From Bacteroidota bacterium (GTDB taxonomy: Bacteria; Bacteroidota; Bacteroidia; Chitinophagales; Saprospiraceae), in contig JAKOVW010000005.1 in the NCBI GenBank assembly GCA_029781865.1, positions 1-64,000 on the forward strand: 64,000 nt of DNA, read 5' to 3'. How positions within the stretch are numbered: position 1 is the stretch's first letter; the number at the start of each line of letters is the position of its first letter. The position numbers were made by a program, and so were the translations under genes. The notes under the pieces were generated by a model. The model was not told the origin of the DNA. It saw only the letters and a list, made by a program, of their open reading frames with translations, and did no database searches. Of this stretch, positions 37,331 to 45,168 are shown one piece after another.

Positions 37331-39456
37331 ATACGCAACTGGAAACCTTTCACTATGACAATAAAATGCCCCGCCTGTTTGCAATGGCAACTATTTTCTG
37401 GGGAGCTGTAGGAATGTTACTCGGAGTAGTAATTGCCTGTCAATTGGTATTTCCTGCATTGAATCTGGACTTGTCATTCCTGACTTATGGCAGAGTGAGA
37501 CCCGTTCATACCAACGCGGTCATTTTTGCTTTTGTCGGCAATGGTATCTTCACAGCAATTTATTATTCATTACCCAGATTGCTTAAGACTTCTATGTGGA
37601 GCCAGCGGCTTTCGAAAATACATTTCTGGGGATGGCAAACGATTATTGTATTGGCTGCAGTTACTTTGCTTGCAGGATTCACAACGGGCAAGGAATATGC
37701 AGAACTGGAATGGCCCATAGACATTTTAATTACACTGATTTGGGTGGTTTTCGGAATTAATATGTTTGGCACCATTTTAACCAGACGGGAAAGACATTTG
37801 TACGTCGCCATTTGGTTTTATATAGCTTCCTGGGTCACTGTGGCTATGCTCCACATAGTGAACTCCATGGAATTTCCTGTAAGTTTATTTAAAAGTTATT
37901 CCTGGTATGCAGGTGTGCAGGATGCATTGGTGCAATGGTGGTACGGACATAATGCCGTTGCATTTTTCCTTACCACACCGTATCTGGGATTAATGTATTA
38001 CTTCTTACCTAAAGCCGCTGAGCGTCCAGTATATTCTTATCGCTTAAGTATCGTGCATTTCTGGTCATTGATATTCATTTACATTTGGGCAGGCCCCCAT
38101 CATTTATTGTATACAGCATTACCTGAATGGGCACAATCCCTTGGAACTGCGTTCTCCATCATGTTGATCTTACCCAGTTGGGGTGGAATGCTCAACGGCT
38201 TATTCACATTGCGGGGAGCATGGGATAAAGTAAGAGAGGATCCCGTATTGAAATTCTTTGTTGTTGCGGTGACATGTTATGGCATGTCCACATTTGAAGG
38301 ACCTATGATGTCTTTGAAAAGTGTGAACGCCATTTCGCATTATAGTGACTGGACAGTTGCACACGTTCACATTGGTGCATTGGGCTGGAATGGATTTCTC
38401 ACTTTTGGAATGATGTATTGGTTGATCCCAAAGATTTATAAAACGGAATTATTTTCTAAGAAATTAGCATCAACCCATTTCTGGATAGGCACACTGGGTA
38501 TCATTCTGTATGCTATTCCAATGTATTGGTCAGCTTTCAGATCATACTTCATGATGAAATCCTTCACCCCGGAAGGACAGTTGCAATATCAATTCATGGA
38601 TATCGTGCAAACGGTAATGCCGTTTTATGCATTGCGTGCTCTGGGCGGATTGATTTATCTCACCGGAGTAATCATCATGATTTACAATCTTGTAAAAACG
38701 GCTAAAAAAGGCAGCTTTGTTGAATCCGAACAGGCACAGGCAGCACCACTTGAAAAAAATTACATTGCAGCAAAAACTGCATTCTGGCATAGCATTATTG
38801 AGAGAAAACCTGTTTTATTGTTGACATTGAGTTTAATTTTGGTTGGTATCGGAGGTCTAGTTGAACTGGTACCAACTTTTTTAATCAAATCAAATGTTCC
38901 AACCATTGCAAGTGTAAAACCATACACACCATTAGAATTGCAAGGAAGGGACATTTATATCAGGGAAGGTTGTTACAATTGTCATTCACAAATGGTACGT
39001 CCATTCCGATACGAAGTCATGCGTTTTGGTGATTATTCCAAAGCCGGTGAGTTTGTTTACGATCATCCTTTTCAATGGGGAAGTAAGCGTACCGGACCAG
39101 ATCTTGCGCGAGTTGGTGGAAAGTATCCGGACAGCTGGCATTTCAATCACCTGCTCGAACCTTCATCTGTTTCGCCGGGTTCTAATATGCCTCGTTATCC
39201 ATGGCTGTTTGAAACGCCAATTGATATGGCTTCCACTAATTCTAAAATTCATGCCATGCGAAAAATGGGAGTACCCTATGCTGATGGATACGAAGCCATA
39301 GCAAATGAAGATCTCAAAAAACAAGCGGAACAAATTAATACCAACCTTAAAGGCGATAAGATTGCTATTCCGTCTGATCGCGAAATCATATCATTAATTG
39401 CTTATTTGCAAAGACTAGGCAAAGATGTAAGGACTTCTTCCACAGTTAAAAAATAA
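37327..39456 (+). CDS. ccoNO: cbb3-type cytochrome c oxidase, fused subunits I and II
   Basis: A 709-residue fusion. The CcoN part (to about residue 460) has about twelve helices and the haem/copper histidines in VRPVHTNAVIF, WWYGHNAVAFF, AGPHHLLYT and TVAHVHIGALGWNG. The Tyr/His region needed for oxygen reduction is intact. After a linker rich in Ala and Glu comes the CcoO part, with one membrane helix and a c-type haem site EGCYNCHSQMVRPFRYE near residue 547. It reduces oxygen to water at low oxygen tension and pumps protons. The CcoNO fusion is usual in Bacteroidota. It is coupled by overlap to ccoS and followed 6 bp later by ccoQ. Confidence 0.95.
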   Translation: MNTQLETFHYDNKMPRLFAMATIFWGAVGMLLGVVIACQLVFPALNLDLSFLTYGRVRPVHTNAVIFAFVGNGIFTAIYYSLPRLLKTSMWSQRLSKIHFWGWQTIIVLAAVTLLAGFTTGKEYAELEWPIDILITLIWVVFGINMFGTILTRRERHLYVAIWFYIASWVTVAMLHIVNSMEFPVSLFKSYSWYAGVQDALVQWWYGHNAVAFFLTTPYLGLMYYFLPKAAERPVYSYRLSIVHFWSLIFIYIWAGPHHLLYTALPEWAQSLGTAFSIMLILPSWGGMLNGLFTLRGAWDKVREDPVLKFFVVAVTCYGMSTFEGPMMSLKSVNAISHYSDWTVAHVHIGALGWNGFLTFGMMYWLIPKIYKTELFSKKLASTHFWIGTLGIILYAIPMYWSAFRSYFMMKSFTPEGQLQYQFMDIVQTVMPFYALRALGGLIYLTGVIIMIYNLVKTAKKGSFVESEQAQAAPLEKNYIAAKTAFWHSIIERKPVLLLTLSLILVGIGGLVELVPTFLIKSNVPTIASVKPYTPLELQGRDIYIREGCYNCHSQMVRPFRYEVMRFGDYSKAGEFVYDHPFQWGSKRTGPDLARVGGKYPDSWHFNHLLEPSSVSPGSNMPRYPWLFETPIDMASTNSKIHAMRKMGVPYADGYEAIANEDLKKQAEQINTNLKGDKIAIPSDREIISLIAYLQRLGKDVRTSSTVKK

Positions 39457-39462
39457 TTGAAT

Positions 39463-39630
39463 ATGAAATTTAATGATTACCTGGAAAAAATAACAGGCGT
39501 TGAAATATACCCTCTGATTTCACTACTATTATTTATTTGCTTCTTTGTGTTGGTCACCATCTGGGCCTTTGGCACCAGTAAAGAATTGATCAAACGAATG
39601 GAAAATTTACCCTTAGACAAATCTGAATAA
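39463..39630 (+). CDS. ccoQ: cbb3 oxidase small subunit CcoQ-like (not in ORF track)
   Basis: A 55-residue protein read from the sequence: a short N-terminal stretch (MKFNDYLEKITGVEIYP), one membrane helix (LISLLLFICFFVLVTIWAFG) and a charged tail. Position between ccoNO (6 bp away) and ccoP (10 bp away), length and single helix fit CcoQ/FixQ, which stabilises the oxidase complex. CcoQ proteins share little sequence, so the name rests mainly on context. Confidence 0.8.
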   Translation: MKFNDYLEKITGVEIYPLISLLLFICFFVLVTIWAFGTSKELIKRMENLPLDKSE

Positions 39631-39640
39631 TTCAAATTCT

Positions 39641-40789
39641 ATGAAAAAATCAAACTTGCTCAGATATCGATTGATTGCTTCTCTCCTCATGCTGATAATG
39701 CCTTTGTTGTCCACAGGTCAGACGGATCAGAATGCCCCGGTCGCTACAGCAAACAAAGCATTAGTACCGTTTGATATCGATACTGCATTATTCTTTATAG
39801 CTGTAACGCTTGCATTTGTTATTCTGATTCTTGTTGGACTACTCAGGTCTGCCATCAAGTTTCATTTCAACTCAAAAAAATGGAACGACACAATGAAATT
39901 CCTCTTGCCGGGAATTATGATAACAATGAGTTACCAATTGAGTAATGCACAACAAAGCATTCCGGCAGCCAAAGGTTCTGCTCCATTTATATTCAGCACA
40001 CAGGGTTGGTTTATGTTGATCGTGATAGTAATTGAGCTCTACGTACTTTTCTCTATTACCAAATGGCTTAAGCAATTCACCGGAATTCAAACCTTTGAAT
40101 CAGGCATCGTGAAAAAATCACAGGCTAATCTATGGGATAAGATCAATGCTTTTAAACCTATGGAGAGTGAAGCCAGTATTGATGTGGGACATGACTATGA
40201 TGGCATACGGGAACTGGACAATATTACCCCTCCCTGGTTTGTAGCAGCATTTGCAGGAACCATTTTATTTGCGGCAGTTTACTTATATAGATACCATGTG
40301 GCTTATTCAGCACCTTCTCAAATAAAAGAATATGAAATCGCTGTAAAAGAAGCTGAACTTCGGAAACTGGAAGACTTAAAATCGCAGGCCAATTTCGTGG
40401 ATGAAAATACAGTAACTCTATTGAAAGAAGGGGAATACGAAGAAGGTAAAACGATTTTCAAAGCTACTTGTGCCGTTTGTCATGGAAACAATGGACAAGG
40501 ATTGGTTGGACCGAACATGACGGATGATTACTGGATTCATGGAGGAAGCATTAAAGATATTTTTACAACTATAAAATATGGAGTACTGGACAAAGGAATG
40601 AAATCCTGGAAGGATGATTATTCTCCGAATCAAATTGCTCAGCTAGCTTCATATATTAAATCACTACGAGGAACAAATCCACCGGATCAAAAAGCACCAC
40701 AAGGAGATTTGTACAAAGAAGTCCCTGCTCCGGTGGCAGCAGACACCACTAAAATGAAAACGGATTCCTCGAAAACAAATAAACGATGA
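39641..40789 (+). CDS. ccoP: cbb3 oxidase cytochrome c subunit CcoP
   Basis: A 382-residue subunit with an extra N-terminal region of two or three helices (residues 10-140). It is followed by the conserved CcoP helix after HDYDGIRELDNITPPWFVAAF and a single c-type haem domain with CAVCHGNNGQGLVGPNMTD near residue 276. Proteobacterial CcoP has two haem domains; one is usual in Bacteroidota. It takes electrons from soluble cytochrome or the bc1-equivalent and passes them to CcoO. A proline- and threonine-rich tail ends the protein. Its stop overlaps the ccoG start (ATGA). Confidence 0.93.
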   Translation: MKKSNLLRYRLIASLLMLIMPLLSTGQTDQNAPVATANKALVPFDIDTALFFIAVTLAFVILILVGLLRSAIKFHFNSKKWNDTMKFLLPGIMITMSYQLSNAQQSIPAAKGSAPFIFSTQGWFMLIVIVIELYVLFSITKWLKQFTGIQTFESGIVKKSQANLWDKINAFKPMESEASIDVGHDYDGIRELDNITPPWFVAAFAGTILFAAVYLYRYHVAYSAPSQIKEYEIAVKEAELRKLEDLKSQANFVDENTVTLLKEGEYEEGKTIFKATCAVCHGNNGQGLVGPNMTDDYWIHGGSIKDIFTTIKYGVLDKGMKSWKDDYSPNQIAQLASYIKSLRGTNPPDQKAPQGDLYKEVPAPVAADTTKMKTDSSKTNKR

Positions 40790-42189
40790 ATCTTGAAGAC
40801 CTGCAGCATGCGGAAAATTTCAGAGACCGGGTAAGTTCAGTAACAAAAAGTGGAAAGAGAAACTGGATAACTGCACTACAACCATCGGGGAAGTTTTACA
40901 GGTTCAGAACCTATAGTTCCATCTTTTATCTAATTATCTTTTTTAGTTTGCCATTTATTAAAATGAATGGCGAACCATTTTTTATGTTGAATTTTCCGGA
41001 AGGAAAGTTTATCATTTATGGTAAGATATTCTGGCCTCAGGATTTTTTCATATTTGCTGTTGCCATGATCACGTTTATTATTTTCATAGCACTTTTTACC
41101 GTGATCTATGGAAGGCTATTTTGTGGTTGGGCCTGTCCTCAAACCATTTTCATGGAAATGGTTTTCCGTAAAATTGAATGGTGGATTGAAGGTTCTCCAG
41201 GTCAGCAAAAAGCATTGAATGAAAAATCCTGGGGCCTCGAAAAAATAAGCAAGAAGTCACTAAAGCATTTCGTTTTTCTGCTCATTTCATTTCTGATTGC
41301 CAACACATTTTTGGCTTACATCATAGGAGTAGATGAATTATATAAAATAATTCGCGAACCGGTTTCAGAGCATTACAGCCTTCTGAGCGGATTGATTGGA
41401 TTCACATTATTGTTTTATGGTGTATTTGCGTTTGTCCGCGAAATCGTTTGCACTACTGTTTGTCCTTATGGCCGGTTACAGAGTGTTTTATTCGACAAGG
41501 ACACCATGCAGATTGCGTATGATTATACCAGGGGTGAACCGAGAGGAAAAATAATAAAGGGCCAGGAGCGAACCACCGGTGATTGCATTGATTGTAAAAA
41601 ATGTGTGCAGGTTTGCCCAACCGGGATTGATATCCGGGATGGTGTTCAGATGGAATGTGTGGGCTGCACCGCTTGTATAGATATATGCAATGATGTCATG
41701 GACAAATTATCTTTTCCCAGGGGCCTGATCCGTTATGCCTCAGAAAATGAAATTTCAGGAAAGAGAAAATTTCACTTTAATACCAGAATGAAAGCATACA
41801 CTGGATTACTGGGAGTGCTGGTGATTTTTATGTCTATATTAATTATTACGAGAAGATCTATTGATAGCTATGTGAAACGTGCTCAGGGACAATTATACCA
41901 GGAACTTGACTCCGCTTCTATTAGCAATCTGTATACGGCAAAAATCATCAATAAAACATCCAAGAATCAACATGTAAGGCTAAAACTGGAAGATTCAAAA
42001 GGAGAAATCCGATTAGTCGGCAATGAAGAATTAACGATTAAACCTGAATCCATTCATGAAATGGAATTTTTTGTTGTATTTAAAAAGGAAGATATTGTAC
42101 AACGAAAAACGGGCATTCATCTTGGCGTTTATCAGGATGAGCAGAAAATACAAAGTATAACAACAAATTTTCTGGGGCCTTATCAATGA
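40786..42189 (+). CDS. ccoG: cbb3 oxidase accessory polyferredoxin CcoG
   Basis: A 467-residue membrane protein with four or five helices. It has the family motif GRLFCGWACPQTIFMEMVFR, VCPYGRLQSVL, and two 4Fe-4S sites (CIDCKKCVQVCP and CVGCTACIDIC). A C-terminal Ig-like periplasmic domain begins near residue 365. CcoG (RdxA/FixG) is a copper reductase needed for cbb3 assembly. The ATG at 40786 overlaps the ccoP stop by 4 bp. About 190 bp of repeat-rich DNA separates it from ccoH. Confidence 0.93.
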   Translation: MNLEDLQHAENFRDRVSSVTKSGKRNWITALQPSGKFYRFRTYSSIFYLIIFFSLPFIKMNGEPFFMLNFPEGKFIIYGKIFWPQDFFIFAVAMITFIIFIALFTVIYGRLFCGWACPQTIFMEMVFRKIEWWIEGSPGQQKALNEKSWGLEKISKKSLKHFVFLLISFLIANTFLAYIIGVDELYKIIREPVSEHYSLLSGLIGFTLLFYGVFAFVREIVCTTVCPYGRLQSVLFDKDTMQIAYDYTRGEPRGKIIKGQERTTGDCIDCKKCVQVCPTGIDIRDGVQMECVGCTACIDICNDVMDKLSFPRGLIRYASENEISGKRKFHFNTRMKAYTGLLGVLVIFMSILIITRRSIDSYVKRAQGQLYQELDSASISNLYTAKIINKTSKNQHVRLKLEDSKGEIRLVGNEELTIKPESIHEMEFFVVFKKEDIVQRKTGIHLGVYQDEQKIQSITTNFLGPYQ

Positions 42190-42196
42190 ATGGGGA

Positions 42197-42365
42197 GATG
42201 AGTTAGGAGTTAGGAGTTAGGAGTTAGGAGTTGGGAGTTAGGAGTTAAGAGTTGGGAGTTGGATAAAAATATAGATTAAATAGGGAAATAATTTAAATGT
42301 ATCGAGATAAGAAAAATATCATTCTTCAACCTATAGACTATAGACTATCACCTATAGACTATATT
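42197..42365 (+). repeat. Heptamer GTTAGGA repeats and CTATAGA repeats between ccoG and ccoH
   Basis: About nine copies of GTTAGGA or close variants lie at 42197-42262, the same unit as at 30486. At 42331-42365 there are three copies of CCTATAGACTATA-type sequence. They interrupt an otherwise tightly packed operon. Confidence 0.85.
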
Positions 42366-42379
42366 CAAAAAACTAAAAT

Positions 42380-42823
42380 ATGAGCTGGGGATATAAAATT
42401 GCATTTGCATATGGTTCATTTGTAATGATGATGCTTTTCTTTATTTTTATTGCATCCAGACAAACCAATGATTTGGTGGAGGATCACTATTATGAAAAAG
42501 AATTGCAGTTTCAAAATGTACTGAATGCCATTCAGAATCTCTCAACACTTCATACGGCACCGCAACTAGTCATTGACAACAATGCCTTGAGCATACATTT
42601 ACCGGAAGCAGCCAGTACTGATATTACCAATGGTAAAATTGAATTCATCCGCTTATCCGATATTTCCAAAGACCTGACATTTGAATTTGTTTTGGATGAA
42701 AACAAAAGCTTTAAAATACCCGTGGATAAATTCCAGGTGGGTATTTACAAAATGGTAATACAATGGAAAAGTCATGGAGTACCATACATGTATGAAAATC
42801 AATTTAATTATGCAAAACCATGA
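42380..42823 (+). CDS. ccoH: cbb3 oxidase assembly protein CcoH (FixH)
   Basis: A 147-residue protein with one N-terminal membrane helix (IAFAYGSFVMMMLFFIFIASR). The typical FixH sequence DLVEDHYYEKELQFQ follows it, and then a small periplasmic beta domain. FixH/CcoH is needed to assemble and stabilise cbb3 oxidase. The start ATG follows the repeat region; the stop overlaps the next gene by 4 bp (ATGA). Confidence 0.88.
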   Translation: MSWGYKIAFAYGSFVMMMLFFIFIASRQTNDLVEDHYYEKELQFQNVLNAIQNLSTLHTAPQLVIDNNALSIHLPEAASTDITNGKIEFIRLSDISKDLTFEFVLDENKSFKIPVDKFQVGIYKMVIQWKSHGVPYMYENQFNYAKP

Positions 42824-43533
42824 GTCTTCTTGAAATAAGTCTGGCCGGATTCACAATGGGCATAGTCGGGAGCCTGCATTGTGTAGGTATGTGCGGACCA
42901 ATTGCACTTGGCCTGGCCGGTAGTTTTGAACGTAAATCTGAACGCCTTCGAAATATCGTTTTATACAATACCGGTCGTGCATTGTCGTATTCATCCATGG
43001 GCATAGTACTTGGACTCATTGGCAACCGGTTTGCTCTTGCCGGATTCCAGCAAACTTTATCCATTGTTGCAGGCAGCCTGATTATAATTATGTTTTTAAT
43101 GCATTATTCATTTAAGAAAAATACAATTCTGTTTAAGGCCTGGAATCTCAGAATTCAAAAACGGTTAGGTGAATTATTGAGCAGACCGAAAACATTTTGG
43201 TATCACCTTGAACTAGGAATCATCAATGCCTGGCTACCCTGCGGCCTGGTTTATCTTGCACTGGCCACGGCACTTGCTTCAGCTAATGCCTGGTACGGAG
43301 CCATATTTATGTTTCTGTTTGGCTTGGGCACTACCCCGCTCATGGCAAGCCTGATGCTCGCAGGGAATTACTTCTCCATCTCATTACGTACAAAAATAAC
43401 AAGGTTGATTCCAGTGTTTATTCTGGCTTCAGCATCACTGTTGATTTTAAGAGGAATGAATCTCGGCATCCCATATGTAAGTCCATCCGTAGATGTCGTC
43501 CATAACTGTGTCAGCAAATGCTGTCACCGATAA
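42820..43533 (+). CDS. SafE/TauE-like membrane transporter linked to cbb3 assembly
   Basis: A 237-residue protein with about six helices. It carries two conserved cysteine motifs, LHCVGMCGPIALGLAG at the N-terminus and NAWLPCGLVYLA midway, typical of the sulfite-exporter/UreH-like family found beside FixH in many bacteria. It ends in CVSKCCHR. Its place in the cco operon and the cysteine motifs suggest copper handling, which is an inference. It converges on the glycosyltransferase gene 23 bp downstream. Confidence 0.8.
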   Translation: MSLLEISLAGFTMGIVGSLHCVGMCGPIALGLAGSFERKSERLRNIVLYNTGRALSYSSMGIVLGLIGNRFALAGFQQTLSIVAGSLIIIMFLMHYSFKKNTILFKAWNLRIQKRLGELLSRPKTFWYHLELGIINAWLPCGLVYLALATALASANAWYGAIFMFLFGLGTTPLMASLMLAGNYFSISLRTKITRLIPVFILASASLLILRGMNLGIPYVSPSVDVVHNCVSKCCHR

Positions 43534-43556
43534 ATCACCTGAAGTAATAAATTGAT

Positions 43557-44864
43557 TTAAACGGAATCCCGGCTTTGCACCGAATCTACCAGATTATCCA
43601 ATAAGCGTGTTAGCTTTCGAGTCAAATTCTTCCTGGAATACTGTTCTACTTTCTCTGTTTGAACATGGAAAGATCCCTTTTCTATGTCATTAAAAATCTG
43701 ATCCAGGTTGAGTTGCAATTGCAGTTTATCATCAAAATCGGCATTGTATCCCGACCGGGTTTCTGTCAAGATTTCAACCAAATCGCTATTAGGTGGTGAA
43801 ATAGAATAAATCGGTTTTTTCAAAAACATATACTCGAAAAACTTTCCGGTGATTACACCGGGATGGCCGGGCACTCCAATTAACAACAGCAGATCTGCAA
43901 TAGAAAAATGAGATTGTAATTCACTATGAGGAACAGCAGGAGAAATATGTAAGCAAGATCTAAGACCGGAACTCGTCAACTCATGAATAATAGATTGATC
44001 CACATTGCCAACCAACCATAATTCAAATCGTTGTTTGTATTCCGGATGTGCATTCAAATAGGATTCCAGCACACGCCAAAATTGAACAGGATTTCTATCC
44101 AGGCTTAATACACCGGCATAAAGCATTCTGATTTTGTCGTCGTTACGTAAACTTTGCTTTAACTCAAATTCTTCATAACCATTTGTGATCACCTGCACTA
44201 CCCGTTTTACGATTTGTTGAAGTCCCGATGCACAATCTTTACTTACAGTTACAACTTCATCCGCTTCATTCAAGACCGTTTTTTCCAGCTTGAGATGAAT
44301 TTTTTTGACAAAAGCGGACATATGTAACTGGTTGAAAAAATAGATCTGAGTCCATGGATCTCTGAAATCCGCTAACCAGGGAATCTTTAACTTACGCTTT
44401 AGATTTCGTGCAATGAGATGCATACTATGAGGTGGTCCTGTGCTCACGATTGCATCAACCGGATTATTCATTAAATATTCTGTTAGAAAATGAACAGATG
44501 GCCTAACCCAAAAAACTCTGGGATCCGGAATAAATACGTTGCCACGAATCCATAAGGAGATGCGCTTAAAAAAACTTTGTTCTCCCTTTTCTGCAAAAAT
44601 GGTGGGATTCACTCTACCCTTTTGTCCCGAAAGTTTTCGATAAAATCCATAAGGTTCATTAATAGGCTTCCTGATGACCTGAATTCCTTGTGGAATATGT
44701 CTGGATAATCCTTCATCCAAATAGGGATACTCTCCATTTTCTACGGTATATACTATTGGTTCCCAACCATATAAACGAAGATATTTCACAAAATACAACC
44801 AACGTTGCACTCCTGACCCTCCGGAAGGAGGCCAATAGTAGGTAATAATGAGTACTTTTTTCAG
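43557..44864 (-). CDS. GT4-type glycosyltransferase with probable CTG start
   Basis: A GT-B fold glycosyltransferase, probably for surface polysaccharide. The track ORF begins at GTG 44810, but the same frame continues upstream as KKVLIITYYWPPSGGSG directly before VQRWLYFVKYL. That is the conserved N-terminus of this family (nucleotide-sugar loop GGSG). The frame upstream is closed by a stop at 44892-44894. Between it and the conserved block there is no ATG, GTG or TTG, only CTG at 44864 just before the AAA AAA codons. I therefore place the start at CTG, giving 435 residues. The donor-domain region IADLLLLIGVPGHPGVITGKFFEYM is present. It is oriented opposite to asnB. Confidence 0.82.
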   Translation of the reverse strand: MKKVLIITYYWPPSGGSGVQRWLYFVKYLRLYGWEPIVYTVENGEYPYLDEGLSRHIPQGIQVIRKPINEPYGFYRKLSGQKGRVNPTIFAEKGEQSFFKRISLWIRGNVFIPDPRVFWVRPSVHFLTEYLMNNPVDAIVSTGPPHSMHLIARNLKRKLKIPWLADFRDPWTQIYFFNQLHMSAFVKKIHLKLEKTVLNEADEVVTVSKDCASGLQQIVKRVVQVITNGYEEFELKQSLRNDDKIRMLYAGVLSLDRNPVQFWRVLESYLNAHPEYKQRFELWLVGNVDQSIIHELTSSGLRSCLHISPAVPHSELQSHFSIADLLLLIGVPGHPGVITGKFFEYMFLKKPIYSISPPNSDLVEILTETRSGYNADFDDKLQLQLNLDQIFNDIEKGSFHVQTEKVEQYSRKNLTRKLTRLLDNLVDSVQSRDSV

Positions 44865-44902
44865 AAGAAGAAGGAATCTAAAGAAGCAAAATTAAGCATA
44901 AT

Positions 44903-45134
44903 GGCTGTAGGCTGTAGAGATTTAGGCTGTTAGTTAAAAGGATTGTGCTGCCAGGCTACCATGCCTTTAGTTATTGTCTGAATTCCTAAAGTGCCTTACT
45001 TTTAGGTTGAAAGAAGGAAATTAATTTAGAATTAATTTCCATTCTCTTTAGTCTAAAAACACAAATATTGACAGGAATAATTATTTCCTATAGGCTAAAC
45101 TCCCAAATACCTAAAAGCCTACAGCCTGCAGCCT
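44903..45134. repeat. Inverted repeat pair bounding the glycosyltransferase/asnB gap
   Basis: GGCTGTAGGCTGT at about 44903 and its near inverted copy ACAGCCTGCAGCC at about 45121 (one mismatch) flank the 300-bp divergent gap. Extra partial copies such as TTAGGCTGT and CTATAGGCTAAAC lie inside. Confidence 0.7.
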
Positions 45135-45149
45135 TTTCACCTATTTGGT

Positions 45150-45157
45150 TACCTTTG
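45150..45157 (+). promoter_or_regulatory. TAnnTTTG -7 element before asnB
   Basis: TACCTTTG lies 11 bases before the asnB ATG, which would give a very short leader. No -33 TTG is seen at the usual distance. Confidence 0.35.
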
Positions 45158-45168
45158 CAGAAGTAATT

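Noticed and set aside
44810-44894. Frameshift or pseudogene in the glycosyltransferase
   Set aside because: The conserved N-terminus continues in the same frame without interruption; only the start codon is unusual.
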